Assembly (NCBI RefSeq): GCF_003403075.1
Contig: NZ_CP031557.1
Location: 2,914,001-2,978,000, forward strand
Direction: 5' to 3'
Source of the DNA: Flavobacterium psychrotrophum
GTDB taxonomy: Bacteria; Bacteroidota; Bacteroidia; Flavobacteriales; Flavobacteriaceae
Length of the DNA stretch: 64,000 nucleotides
Position 1 is the first letter of the stretch. Each line of letters starts with the position of its first letter. Made by a program: the position numbers and the translations under genes. Shown piece after piece: positions 56,101 through 63,229 of the stretch. A model generated the notes under the pieces. The model was not told the origin of the DNA. It worked only from the letters and a program-made list of their open reading frames with translations, and ran no database searches.

Positions 56101-56111
56101 ACATAAGTCAT
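53082..56111 (-). CDS. Eco57I-like DNA adenine methylase/specificity protein
   Basis: A 1009-residue protein. An N-terminal 310-residue helical region leads to the methylase core with GIYYTPKKLAQLI, SAM motif I LDPSSGSGMF near residue 335 and catalytic NPPF (IVGNPPFFEI) near 458. The second half (about 620-900) looks like a target-recognition region with the conserved DKSDFCNIPIPRL end. Eco57I-type enzymes normally carry a nuclease in the same chain; no ExK site is obvious here, and a separate nuclease-like gene follows. It methylates adenine, by analogy. Confidence 0.85.
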   Translation of the reverse strand: MTYVEFFSNLGFDFNVDLKPKSIDIEKEATLSQKLENSVFFYKSPNNTNTSFYIVTSWLETTELEQFRKYVWNKNDADIIFYFPNEAAEVVMFYAKYSPKFSNKESVLEVFSTTKKDLDTIDKIKHWQFDSGVFWLNYRSFINKAKYKGIDKELVSTLKALKEQLNQLLLQSISDENIRNEVVQALIDRTLYIKYLEDNHIINSYFFSHYFNDTTLNYEKLLENNAKKDINDLYSIIHEIFNNSLFDTPKIDEKYLTSEVCNIIAKSFNHNVSTGQLRLFDFRFDVLPVEFISYIYEVFLSEKQKENGIYYTPKKLAQLIVDDVINDDKIGSILDPSSGSGMFLITGYQRLLEIAQKLKLEPQDSIEKIKYRTQLLSENIFGIEKELTAQRFTLFSLSLQIFIGINPEEIKEFIAKELKDNKKINLFSEYSFFQNIKHANTLNSSEIPFEEKVFSYIVGNPPFFEIPNTSEFKNEISFLNSYQVSLSDGNKTLAKNIVSDAQISQCFFLKIKDWSNQNTRFGFVSNSSNFYYSEPFQNYFYANYGIEKVYELSRVKKILFEKAKESVIAVIFTNSNQDENIDYHPVDLGLFSEKPFELLIIQEDKIIEINQKELVDNKVRLRDYLVGNQFDLELINSVDESSTAIVNFIKKRENNTLFIHTGLQLAGVDVIIKEFGITRETYNSNKKQYLENYCNKYSQPLKSEDFPTPLITSKNIDNFVIEGINSYANDISNFRRKGYNEDIYQGDRILWGRIGQNLKAVYTNEKIYFNFDVHVIKLTNPDLYYLFTAILNSRVVNYYINLVLRKRIFDFHSKIDKSDFCNIPIPRLLNEEKVSRISAISQELLNGTYHYAEKEQELNELIYGLYELSYWDKQRVNDYFLPKSRIGRKRNALDGYKNTLKELVGFYFESLITIEETTTDFNLIVVKISFNNNPNSPIATKAKKYLLNEIFEENPNANFLASQEKIFGKDCVFIIKEDINKNWTETKAFEDGQDILKRLIPNVNGEGIH

Positions 56112-56313
56112 TGATTATATTATTGTTAGGCTTTTTATTAAAAGCAAATACACCGAGGGTAAAGTTAGAGAAAACTTTTCAAAAAGTTGTTATGCAATAA
56201 GGTTTAAATGGTGTTTAAATACTATTTAAAAATATAATAAAGTAAACTATGAGAAACCTAACCTGCGCTGGAGATATCAGCAAAATAACTGAGGTGTCCG
56301 ATAATTCCTAAGA

Positions 56314-57069
56314 CTATTGTTTGGCAACAATGTGGTAAATTTTATGCTTGTCCTGAACCGGACGGTACTTTGTCCCCGGATTTTTCTTATCTGCCGGAAA
56401 GTAGCTTCGCAGGGTTTGCTGGCTGATGTCCTCGTCCCCGTGCTGGAAATAACGGCTTATCATCTTCACCCATACCATTTCATTGGACGAGCGCACTAGG
56501 CGCATATCCTTTCCATCCGGGATACGCAGGTCGGGCAACTGCTGAATGAGGTCTACAACGGTATAGAGGTAGCCTTTTGTAATACGGATTTTTTGGTCAG
56601 TCTCAAAGGCCTTCATTTCTTTCAGAAGCTGCTCCTTTTGAGCAACCTGCTTTTTAAGTTCATTAATTTCGGAATTGTATCGGGTAATGGTAATGTCTAT
56701 CGGGTCAAGGTATCTATAGGTATTTATGGATATAAGATAATCCCGGAATATACGCAGCATTTTGAGGTTAGCCCGGTTCCGTCCATGATTCTTTGAAAAC
56801 GGGGATTCTTTTCTGAGGGCTTCAATATGGTCAGCAACAATTTCACGTACATGGGCGTAAAATTCTGATTCGGTGCATTTACCGTTGCCTGTAGCATATT
56901 GTAGATGGTATTCATAAAACGCTTCCTGTTCATCATTGCCTATCTGATACAACCTTGCTAAAAAATGGTTGTCATCATATAAATTCCAAAAGCCTACGGG
57001 GCTGCCAATATCGTATCGGTGTTGTCTTCTTGTAAATGGACGGCGTATTTTAAAATAGGTATCTTTCAT
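56314..57069 (-). CDS. Unknown element protein with a coiled coil
   Basis: A basic protein of 251 residues: an N-terminal region with KIRRPFTRRQHRY, a helical middle with a coiled coil at about 128-155 (ITRYNSEINELKKQVAQKEQ), and a C-terminal part with SRYFQHGDEDISQQTLRSYF, which resembles a DNA-binding winged-helix end. It lies between the integrase gene and the second restriction system. RteC-like regulators occupy such positions on Bacteroidota elements, but the similarity is not enough to name it. Confidence 0.6.
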   Translation of the reverse strand: MKDTYFKIRRPFTRRQHRYDIGSPVGFWNLYDDNHFLARLYQIGNDEQEAFYEYHLQYATGNGKCTESEFYAHVREIVADHIEALRKESPFSKNHGRNRANLKMLRIFRDYLISINTYRYLDPIDITITRYNSEINELKKQVAQKEQLLKEMKAFETDQKIRITKGYLYTVVDLIQQLPDLRIPDGKDMRLVRSSNEMVWVKMISRYFQHGDEDISQQTLRSYFPADKKNPGTKYRPVQDKHKIYHIVAKQ

Positions 57070-57225
57070 AGCAGTATTTTTTACAAATTACACTAATGCA
57101 AAGAGGCAGCCATAAAAGACTGCCTCTAACAAAGATACGAAATTATTTTCCTATGAATTGGGCAGACGGTGTCTGACCTTTTGAAAAGCGCAGACAGTGT
57201 CTGCGCTTTTCAATTATGTGGTTTC

Positions 57226-58521
57226 CTATCCTAAAGCGACGTTCAGCCGTTCCTGTAGCCTTCCCATATCTTCACTCAATTTACTTTCAACAACCTTGGC
57301 ATAAATCTGGGTAGTTCGGATACTGGTATGGCCAAGCATCTTGGAAACACTTTCAATCGGAACACCATTACTCAGGGTAACGGTTGTTGCAAATGTATGG
57401 CGGGCGATATGGAACGTTAGCGTTTTAGTTATACCACATACATCTGCAATCTCTTTTAGGTAACCATTCATACGCTGGTTAGAAATAACAGGGAATACAG
57501 TACTGCTGTATTGTGCCCGTGGGTCATCTTTGTATTTGTCGACTAATACTTTTGCCTGTGGTAACAGCGGTACACGGACACTTGTGTCTGTTTTAACCCT
57601 GCTGGTTGACAACCAAAGCCCGCCATCAATGCCTTTGATGATATTTTCTTTGGTGAGTTGTGTCATGTCGATGTACGCAAGTCCGGTATAGCAACTAAAC
57701 AGAAACATATCACGAACGTGCTCCAAACGGTCAATTTTAAATTCCTTGTTCGCAAGGCTTGCGAGTTCTTCCGTATTCAGGCACTGGCGTTCCACTTTAT
57801 CAAAGTGCTTTTTAAAACTGGCAAAAGGGTCTTTAGGAAGCCAGTCTAAAGTGATGGCAAGGTTTACCATTTTGCGCAGCCTTTCAATATGCTTCATAAT
57901 ACCATTGTTGTTAAGGGGCTTTTGGTGGTCTTGGGGTACATAGTTAGCAAGATAGCTCTCAAAGTCCATTACAAAGCGGTAATTGAGTTCTGCAAGGGCA
58001 ATATCATTCCTCTTGTACTTATCCTTCAGGAACTTTTCAATATACCTTTGGGTAGTAATATAATTCTTCATCGTGCCGGACGCAAGTTTATGGGCTGCCT
58101 CCTGATTGTGGTAGGCTATGAGTTTACCAAGTGTCATGGCTTCTTCATCACCACCGACAAACAAAGATTTTACTGCATCTACAGTTACAGTTTTGCGTTG
58201 TTGTACCAAATCGTTATAGCCATCGGCTATTATGGTGCGCACGCGCTCAATATGGCTATTAAGTTTTACAATTTCCTCACGCTTGCCCTTTGCACGCCCC
58301 TTTACATCATCCCAGTCTTTAGGCTGAATCTTTTGTTTAAGGGAGATTTCAGACCTTCTTCCATTTACCGTTATGCGGGCATACACGGTCGCTTTTTCAT
58401 TCTTTTGCTGCTTGGGCATCCTGATAACAAACTGGATACCAAATGTGTTTTTGCTTTTCATACCAAATACATTTTGGGTTAAACTGATACATTTTGCCCG
58501 AACCTGCTCAAAAGTGCTCAC
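57226..58521 (-). CDS. Tyrosine recombinase (integrase) of the IntDOT-like group
   Basis: A 431-residue integrase: arm-type domain (about 1-130), SAM-like core-binding domain (about 135-235) and catalytic domain with HIARHTFATT near 372, LGHTSIRTTQIY with the nucleophilic Tyr near 405. The first catalytic box reads CYTGLAYIDM where most relatives have TGLRxxE, so the box I Arg is missing, as in the Bacteroides integrase IntDOT. It is 240 bp from tRNA-Pro and faces away from it, and would catalyse insertion and excision between the two 16-bp repeats. Confidence 0.95.
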   Translation of the reverse strand: MSTFEQVRAKCISLTQNVFGMKSKNTFGIQFVIRMPKQQKNEKATVYARITVNGRRSEISLKQKIQPKDWDDVKGRAKGKREEIVKLNSHIERVRTIIADGYNDLVQQRKTVTVDAVKSLFVGGDEEAMTLGKLIAYHNQEAAHKLASGTMKNYITTQRYIEKFLKDKYKRNDIALAELNYRFVMDFESYLANYVPQDHQKPLNNNGIMKHIERLRKMVNLAITLDWLPKDPFASFKKHFDKVERQCLNTEELASLANKEFKIDRLEHVRDMFLFSCYTGLAYIDMTQLTKENIIKGIDGGLWLSTSRVKTDTSVRVPLLPQAKVLVDKYKDDPRAQYSSTVFPVISNQRMNGYLKEIADVCGITKTLTFHIARHTFATTVTLSNGVPIESVSKMLGHTSIRTTQIYAKVVESKLSEDMGRLQERLNVALG

Positions 58522-58638
58522 AGAAAGCGGATAAAAAAGGTATCAAACCGTAACAAAAAGCATTAAAATGACTGGTACAATCAATTGTATTACACTTATT
58601 TGCCTGCTATTAGGTGAGTAAATTTATAACTTCAAATT

Positions 58639-58660
58639 CGCTCACGCAATTGCTCACATT
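58639..58660 (+). repeat. Right arm-type direct repeat, candidate integrase site
   Basis: CGCTCAC, five variable bases, then TGCTCACATT, matching 36865-36886 in sequence and orientation. It lies 100 bp inside the right attachment repeat. Confidence 0.5.
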
Positions 58661-58703
58661 CAGATTGATATTCTTTGGTATTTACTGGTATGAAATAAAA
58701 ACG

Positions 58704-58738
58704 AAAAACCCGCAAATACTGATAATTTGCGGGTTTTT
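58704..58738 (-). terminator. Element-borne terminator behind tRNA-Pro
   Basis: AAAAACCCGCAAAT pairs with ATTTGCGGGTTTTT around a 7-base loop, 22 bp downstream of the tRNA-Pro 3' end on the minus strand. It lies inside the element and appears to replace the chromosomal terminator now at 36755-36788. Confidence 0.78.
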
Positions 58739-58759
58739 GACTGCCATTGAAGGCTTTTC

Positions 58760-58775
58760 AGTCGGGGTGGCAGGA
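58760..58775. repeat. Right attachment-site direct repeat (tRNA-Pro 3' end)
   Basis: AGTCGGGGTGGCAGGA is identical to 36790-36805. Here it forms the 3' acceptor end of the working tRNA-Pro gene, so integration kept the tRNA intact. Confidence 0.85.
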
Positions 58776-58836
58776 TTCGAACCTGCGACCTCCTCGTCCC
58801 AAACGAGGCGCGATGACCGGGCTACGCTACACCCCG
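58762..58836 (-). tRNA. tRNA-Pro (anticodon TGG)
   Basis: The 75-nt minus-strand sequence folds as a tRNA: acceptor CGGGGTG / CACCCCG, discriminator A, T-loop GGTTCGAATCC, and anticodon stem-loop CTCGTTTGGGACGAG with anticodon TGG. No CCA is encoded. It lies 8 bp downstream of tRNA-Ser and is the integration target of the element. Confidence 0.95.
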
Positions 58837-58844
58837 AAAATAAG

Positions 58845-58928
58845 CGGAGAGACAGGGATTCGAACCCTGGCATCGATTACTCGATGACAGATTAGCAATC
58901 TGCTCCGTTACCACTCCGGCACCTCTCC
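58845..58928 (-). tRNA. tRNA-Ser (anticodon GCT)
   Basis: An 84-nt minus-strand tRNA with acceptor GGAGAGG / CTCTCC, long variable arm (TCGAGTAATCGA), T-loop GGTTCGAATCC and anticodon stem-loop CAGATTGCTAATCTG giving GCT. Start of a Ser-Pro tRNA pair. Confidence 0.95.
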
Positions 58929-58969
58929 TGCTTTTGCAAAAGCGGATAGTTATATCCTCATTGCGGTTG

Positions 58970-59001
58970 CAAATGTAGCGTATTTATTCACTTATTTGCA
59001 A
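58970..59001 (-). promoter_or_regulatory. Putative promoter of the tRNA-Ser/tRNA-Pro pair
   Basis: On the minus strand TTG (59001-58999) and TACATTTG (58977-58970) are 21 bases apart, a good fit to the Bacteroidota promoter consensus, about 42 bp upstream of tRNA-Ser. Confidence 0.6.
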
Positions 59002-59085
59002 GTATTTTTAAAGGTTTTTTTACTTTTTTTTTACTTAAATCGCAAAACCTTTCACTATCAGGCTGCTGCATTTACAAGCACTCTA

Positions 59086-59667
59086 TTATTTTACACATTT
59101 TAAATAGTTAATGAAATAATTTTCCGGGTTATATGGCTTCCCCATCGTTTCACTCTTTAGTAATCTACCTACAGGATAATCTACCGTTTCGGTAGCATAC
59201 TTTACCCTAATAAAACTTATCGGCGATTTTTCAAGCTCCTCAAATGAACCTTTTGTAAATAAAAACGTACCGGTAAGTACACTTATATTGGTCTTTTGGT
59301 TATCATCATACAACAGGTTGCTACATTGGTCTTCTGAAGCACTAAGTAGGGTAATGATTTTTCCATTTATAAGCTGAATGTAAATCTTAGAGGCCTTTTC
59401 AAAACATGAGACTTTTAAAAAATCATTACCCTTACCCAGTAACTGAAAATTTAACACAGGTAAACCCTGACTATTAGATAATGAAAAGAATAAAAACTGA
59501 GAGTTACCACCAAACACCTTTTCATACATAAGGTAATCATTAGTGGTGCTTAACTCCTGCCCTGCTGTGGTATCCTCAATTACATAGGTACAATCTGTTT
59601 GCGCCAGACTGACAGCAGGCACCGCAAACGTAGCGGCAAATAATAGTTTAATAAAAAATTTCTTCAA
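59086..59667 (-). CDS. Secreted protein of unknown function
   Basis: A 193-residue protein with a signal peptide (MKKFFIKLLF...VSLAQ) and a strand-rich mature part (QFLFFSLSNSQG; KIYIQLINGKIITLL). It contains four Cys that could form disulfides in the periplasm. It diverges from the PQQ dehydrogenase gene. No family recognised. Confidence 0.7.
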   Translation of the reverse strand: MKKFFIKLLFAATFAVPAVSLAQTDCTYVIEDTTAGQELSTTNDYLMYEKVFGGNSQFLFFSLSNSQGLPVLNFQLLGKGNDFLKVSCFEKASKIYIQLINGKIITLLSASEDQCSNLLYDDNQKTNISVLTGTFLFTKGSFEELEKSPISFIRVKYATETVDYPVGRLLKSETMGKPYNPENYFINYLKCVK

Positions 59668-59741
59668 GGTATATGGTTATTAGTGCGCCAAATATAACTA
59701 AAAATACATGGTAATCGTATGGTAAAATAAATCGTTATCGC

Positions 59742-59771
59742 TTTGCAATTGGTTAAATTTTAATAGCTTTG
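59742..59771 (+). promoter_or_regulatory. Putative promoter of the PQQ dehydrogenase gene
   Basis: TTTG (59742-59745) and TAGCTTTG (59764-59771) are 18 bases apart, close to the ideal Bacteroidota promoter. The ATG follows 32 bp downstream. Confidence 0.6.
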
Positions 59772-59803
59772 GTCACACACCAAAAACATTACGACACACA
59801 ACC

Positions 59804-61234
59804 ATGAAAAAACTTTTCTTACTACCTCTGTTTGCATCGGTAGCTATTGCTATAAGTTACGGATTTAAACCCTCTCCCATTTACACCGTCTCAACTCCAT
59901 TAGTACTGCACACCATTGCCGGCCCGGCCGAAAACTATGCCAAATACTGTTCTGGCTGCCATGGCGAAAAAATGGACGCTTTTACAGACAGGGACTGGAA
60001 ACACGGCAACAACTTAAACGACCTTATGGTAAGTATCAAAAAGGGCTGGGCAGATGAAGGCATGCCTGCTTTTGAAAAAACATTTAAAGACGACGAGATA
60101 AAAGACCTGGCGCAATATATACTTACGGGTATTAAAAAAACGCAAGCCTATAACTTTGACAGCGAACCGGTAAGCAGCACGTTTACAAGTGAGAAACTTA
60201 CTGTAAAACTCGACACTATTGCCACAGGTTTTGACATTGTATGGGGTATGGGATTTTTACCGGAGGGCGACCTGCTTGCAACCGAACGCGGAGGAAAACT
60301 ATATCGCATAAAAAATAAAAAGAAACAGGAAATAACCGGAGTTCCTGAGGTACTGGCCGAAGGACAGGGTGGCCTGCTTGATGTTGCGATAAGCCCGAGT
60401 TTTAAGACCAATAAACTGGTTTATTTCTCTTACTCAAAACCTAAAAAAGAGGGCAGCAAAACACTGGCTACCACAGCCGTTATGTGCGCCACACTTGAAG
60501 GCAATGCACTTAAGAACCAAAAGATTATTTTTGAAGCCCTGCCCTACGCCCCTACCCGCCACCATTATGGCAGCAGGTTAGTTTTTGATGGCAAAGGGCA
60601 TTTGTACATTTCTGTAGGAGAGCGCGGTAACGAAAATCAAAATCCCCAAACTATAGAAAATAACCAGCTTGGCAAAATACACCGTATAAATGAGGATGGC
60701 TCTATACCTGTAGATAACCCGTTTAAGGACAAAGCGGGAAAACCAACGACACTGTACTGCTATGGTAACCGTAATCCGCAAAGCCTTGCATTTAACCCCT
60801 GGACGAATGAGCTGTGGGAAACCGAACACGGGCCACGAGGTGGCGATGAGATAAATATCATAAAACCGGCTAACAATTATGGCTGGCCACTTACCTCTTA
60901 CGGTATTAACTATAACGGAGAAACCATTACAGATAAGACACAGGCTCCGGGCATTACAGATCCGTTATTGTACTGGATACCGTCTATAGCCCCATCGGGT
61001 ATGGCATTTGTAACCAGCGATATTTATAAACCGTGGAAAGGCGCACTCCTGGTAGGCTCGCTACGTTTTAAGTATCTAAACCTGTGCTACCTTGACGGTA
61101 ATAAAGTGGTTAAAGAAGAAAAACTGCTTAAAAACATAGGCCGTGTGCGCGATGTGCGCCAAGGGCCGGACGGTTATATTTATGTATCTGTAGAAAAACC
61201 TGCGGGTGCTATTTACAGGCTACTTCCAATATAG
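59804..61234 (+). CDS. Cytochrome c-PQQ-dependent aldose (sorbosone-type) dehydrogenase fusion
   Basis: A 476-residue protein with a signal peptide, an N-terminal cytochrome c domain (CSGCH at 49-53, likely axial Met87 in GMPAF, about residues 40-115) and a Glucose/Sorbosone dehydrogenase beta-propeller (about 130-476; GRGGKL-like TERGGKLYRI, RHHYGSRLVFDGKGHLY, ETEHGPRGGDEIN). PQQ in the propeller would oxidise a sugar and pass electrons straight to the attached heme in the periplasm. Substrate cannot be read from the sequence. No PQQ biosynthesis genes are seen nearby, so the cofactor may be scavenged. Confidence 0.88.
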   Translation: MKKLFLLPLFASVAIAISYGFKPSPIYTVSTPLVLHTIAGPAENYAKYCSGCHGEKMDAFTDRDWKHGNNLNDLMVSIKKGWADEGMPAFEKTFKDDEIKDLAQYILTGIKKTQAYNFDSEPVSSTFTSEKLTVKLDTIATGFDIVWGMGFLPEGDLLATERGGKLYRIKNKKKQEITGVPEVLAEGQGGLLDVAISPSFKTNKLVYFSYSKPKKEGSKTLATTAVMCATLEGNALKNQKIIFEALPYAPTRHHYGSRLVFDGKGHLYISVGERGNENQNPQTIENNQLGKIHRINEDGSIPVDNPFKDKAGKPTTLYCYGNRNPQSLAFNPWTNELWETEHGPRGGDEINIIKPANNYGWPLTSYGINYNGETITDKTQAPGITDPLLYWIPSIAPSGMAFVTSDIYKPWKGALLVGSLRFKYLNLCYLDGNKVVKEEKLLKNIGRVRDVRQGPDGYIYVSVEKPAGAIYRLLPI

Positions 61235-61258
61235 CAATGGTTTAATTAACAATGAGTC

Positions 61259-61332
61259 AATGTAACAATTGATTAATTTTTTAGCGTACCAACTTAATTG
61301 ATACATTAAATAAATTAATCAATTGTTACATT
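61259..61332. terminator. Long inverted repeat, 21-bp perfect arms
   Basis: Bases 61259-61279 and 61312-61332 are exact reverse complements (arm begins AATGTAACAATTGATTAATT) with a 32-base AT-rich spacer. It lies 24 bp after the dehydrogenase stop and is followed by TTTTTATTTTC. It may act as a terminator or protect the mRNA end; the long loop is unusual. Confidence 0.5.
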
Positions 61333-61389
61333 TTTTATTTTCAATAAAAAATTCCTCACCTCGCATTGTCATTTGAAAAATATTATTTT

Positions 61390-61406
61390 ACTTTGCAATT
61401 CAAAGT
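61390..61406. promoter_or_regulatory. Palindromic operator, copy 1
   Basis: ACTTTGCAATTCAAAGT, one base off a perfect palindrome, ends 9 bp before the membrane protein ATG and overlaps a possible -7 box (TTACTTTG). The same 17-bp element recurs at 62338 and 63195. Confidence 0.6.
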
Positions 61407-61415
61407 ACTTTAAAT

Positions 61416-62018
61416 ATGGAAAATTACTTAAAGGATATCCAGGACATAAAAAAAATGATGGACCGCTCATCGCAGTTTATTTCGCTTAGCGGGCTGTCGG
61501 GTATTTTGGCAGGCATCTATGCCCTTGCGGGAGCTTTTGTCATGAAAATGATAACCCGCGAAAATTACAGGAGCGTAACACTGGAAAGCAGGGAATTTAA
61601 ATTAAGCTTTGTTATCCTGCTATCTGTATTGCTACTTTCGGTAGGTACTGCCTTCATCATGTCGGCAACCAAAGCAAAAAAATATGGCGAATCACTATGG
61701 AACAGTACCAGCCGCAGACTTGCTGCAAATTTCCTCATACCCTTAGTAACCGGCGGTATTTTTGCCTTACTTTTGATACAGGCACACCACTACGGGCTTA
61801 TAGCCCCCGTAACCCTGATATTCTATGGCTTAGCCTGTGTTAACGCCAGTAAGTACACACTACGCGATGTGCGCTACCTTGGCATCACGGTAATAATAAT
61901 AGGCCTTATAGCAACGGCAGCCATGGGCTACGGACTGGAGTTCTGGGCACTGGGCTTTGGCGTATGCCACATTTTATACGGAACCATAATGTATTTTAAG
62001 TACGACCGTAAGCAATAG
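61416..62018 (+). CDS. Multi-pass membrane protein, unknown
   Basis: A 200-residue protein with a short cytoplasmic start (MENYLKDIQDIKKMMDRSS), then six likely membrane segments in three pairs (around residues 22-42, 67-85, 102-122, 125-143, 153-172 and 175-193). A winged-helix regulator gene follows 2 bp later, so they form one operon. This pair is seen in Flavobacteriia, where the membrane protein may be part of a sensing unit; that is inference. Confidence 0.8.
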   Translation: MENYLKDIQDIKKMMDRSSQFISLSGLSGILAGIYALAGAFVMKMITRENYRSVTLESREFKLSFVILLSVLLLSVGTAFIMSATKAKKYGESLWNSTSRRLAANFLIPLVTGGIFALLLIQAHHYGLIAPVTLIFYGLACVNASKYTLRDVRYLGITVIIIGLIATAAMGYGLEFWALGFGVCHILYGTIMYFKYDRKQ

Positions 62019-62020
62019 TT

Positions 62021-62317
62021 TTGAAAAACATATTACAGCATATAAATAAAGCGTTTGACCATCGCATACGGTTAGGTATAATGAGTATCCTGATGGTTAA
62101 TGAGTATGCCGATTTTACAACCCTTAAAGAGTTGCTTGGCGTAACAGATGGTAACCTGGCCAGCCATGCAAAGGCCCTTGAAGCAGAGCAATATATAATG
62201 GTAGAGAAACAATTTATAGGTAAAAAACCAAATACGCGCTATATGGCAACTAAAGAAGGCCGCAAGGCGTTTAAAGACCATATTGATGCCCTTGAAAAAT
62301 TGATCTCTAAAAGTTAG
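62021..62317 (+). CDS. Winged-helix transcriptional regulator
   Basis: A 98-residue protein with a single winged-helix domain filling it: RLGIMSILMVNEYADFTTLK (helices 1-2), GVTDGNLASHAKALE (recognition helix) and a wing with YIMVEKQFIGKKPNTRYMAT, ending in a GRKAFKDHIDALEK helix. It is close to the ArsR/MarR-like HTH_27 regulators. It starts at a TTG at 62021. It is the natural candidate for binding the 17-bp palindrome found three times in this region. Confidence 0.85.
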   Translation: MKNILQHINKAFDHRIRLGIMSILMVNEYADFTTLKELLGVTDGNLASHAKALEAEQYIMVEKQFIGKKPNTRYMATKEGRKAFKDHIDALEKLISKS

Positions 62318-62337
62318 GACTATTTTTTTACACTTAC

Positions 62338-62354
62338 ACTTTGAAATTCAAAGT
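62338..62354. promoter_or_regulatory. Palindromic operator, copy 2
   Basis: ACTTTGAAATTCAAAGT, a perfect 17-bp palindrome with an A centre, ends 19 bp before the DUF1361 protein start. Both this copy and copy 1 are followed by ACTTTAAA. Confidence 0.6.
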
Positions 62355-62373
62355 ACTTTAAAAACATAATTTC

Positions 62374-63036
62374 ATGAACACTATTTTAAAAACCAACCTG
62401 TCCCGCGAAATAAGGCAGCACTTTCAGTTGTTTGCCCTAGCTGCCTTTAGCGTGGGATTGTTACTGATACGTGCAAAAATGACCCAGAGCATCTACTTCT
62501 TTTTCCTGATCTGGAATTTGTTTCTTGCTTATACGCCATTGGCGGTAAGTTCAGTAATTATCAGGTACAAAATACTTCGCTATAACTGGTATTACTCCTA
62601 CCCTATCCTGTTTTGCTGGCTGTTGTTACTGCCCAACGCTCCCTACCTGATTACAGATTTTATACATCTTAGAGCCGCCACACCTGTACCCGTATGGTTT
62701 GATGTATTAATACTTGCATCGTTTACACTAACAGGGTTGCTCTTTGGGCTGGCTTCTATGCAAAATATCTACCGGTTATTGGCTATAAAATTCGGGAGTG
62801 GGTATGCAAACCTCACACTGCTTATAGTCAGCATTCTCAGTGCTTTTGGTATCTATTTAGGTAGGTTTATGCGCTACAACAGTTGGGATATACTCCATAA
62901 GCCAATATCCCTCATTACTGATATTATACAGAGCCTATTTAGTGAAGATACCTGGAAACCGGCATGGGGCATAACCATAGGATTTGGTTTATTACAGTAC
63001 CTGCTATTTGATTTATATAGTTCGATGAAAAGATGA
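62374..63036 (+). CDS. DUF1361-family membrane protein
   Basis: The 220-residue protein has about six membrane segments and typical DUF1361 sequence: LLPNAPYLITDFIHLR near residues 86-101 and GRFMRYNSWDILHKP near 163-177. The family's function is unknown. It is headed by operator copy 2, which places it in the same putative regulon. Confidence 0.85.
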   Translation: MNTILKTNLSREIRQHFQLFALAAFSVGLLLIRAKMTQSIYFFFLIWNLFLAYTPLAVSSVIIRYKILRYNWYYSYPILFCWLLLLPNAPYLITDFIHLRAATPVPVWFDVLILASFTLTGLLFGLASMQNIYRLLAIKFGSGYANLTLLIVSILSAFGIYLGRFMRYNSWDILHKPISLITDIIQSLFSEDTWKPAWGITIGFGLLQYLLFDLYSSMKR

Positions 63037-63048
63037 TCTTGAATTTCT

Positions 63049-63164
63049 TACGCAAAGTTTCGCAGAGAAGACACCAAGGAACACAAAGCTTAAAATACTA
63101 TCGCACACTAAAAAATTTCGCGAAACCTTGTGCCTTCTTTGTATGTCTTTGTGTGTCTTTGTGA
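63049..63164. repeat. Intergenic dispersed-repeat-like sequence
   Basis: Two related segments of CGCAAAG / GCGAAAC, CTTTGTG and CCTTG words lie in opposite orientation (about 63049-63089 and 63116-63164). The vocabulary matches the dispersed intergenic repeats found in many Bacteroidota genomes, usually with no coding role. Confidence 0.45.
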
Positions 63165-63194
63165 CAGTCACTCAATAAAAAAATTTACCAATCT

Positions 63195-63211
63195 ACTTTG
63201 AAATTCAAAGT
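63195..63211. promoter_or_regulatory. Palindromic operator, copy 3
   Basis: ACTTTGAAATTCAAAGT, identical to copy 2, ends 18 bp before the Coq4-like gene start. Confidence 0.6.
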
Positions 63212-63229
63212 GAAATACACACAACTGTT

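Larger units (their letters stand above)
36790..58775. mobile_element. Integrative mobilizable element in tRNA-Pro, about 22 kb, carrying defence genes
   Basis: A 16-bp direct repeat identical to the tRNA-Pro 3' end stands at 36790-36805 and 58760-58775. Between the copies are a tyrosine integrase next to the intact tRNA, a relaxase, MobC, a primase and an HTH protein, but no type IV secretion genes, so the element is mobilizable rather than self-conjugative. Cargo comprises two restriction-modification-like systems, a DUF1016 nuclease, a HEPN protein and an Xre regulator. Cargo genes look more AT-rich than the mobilization genes. All genes except the Xre regulator are on the minus strand. 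Confidence 0.85.

Noticed and set aside
57889..58482. A 197-codon plus-strand frame
   Set aside because: It is antisense to the integrase gene, which has full catalytic motifs; the opposite frame is a codon-bias shadow.
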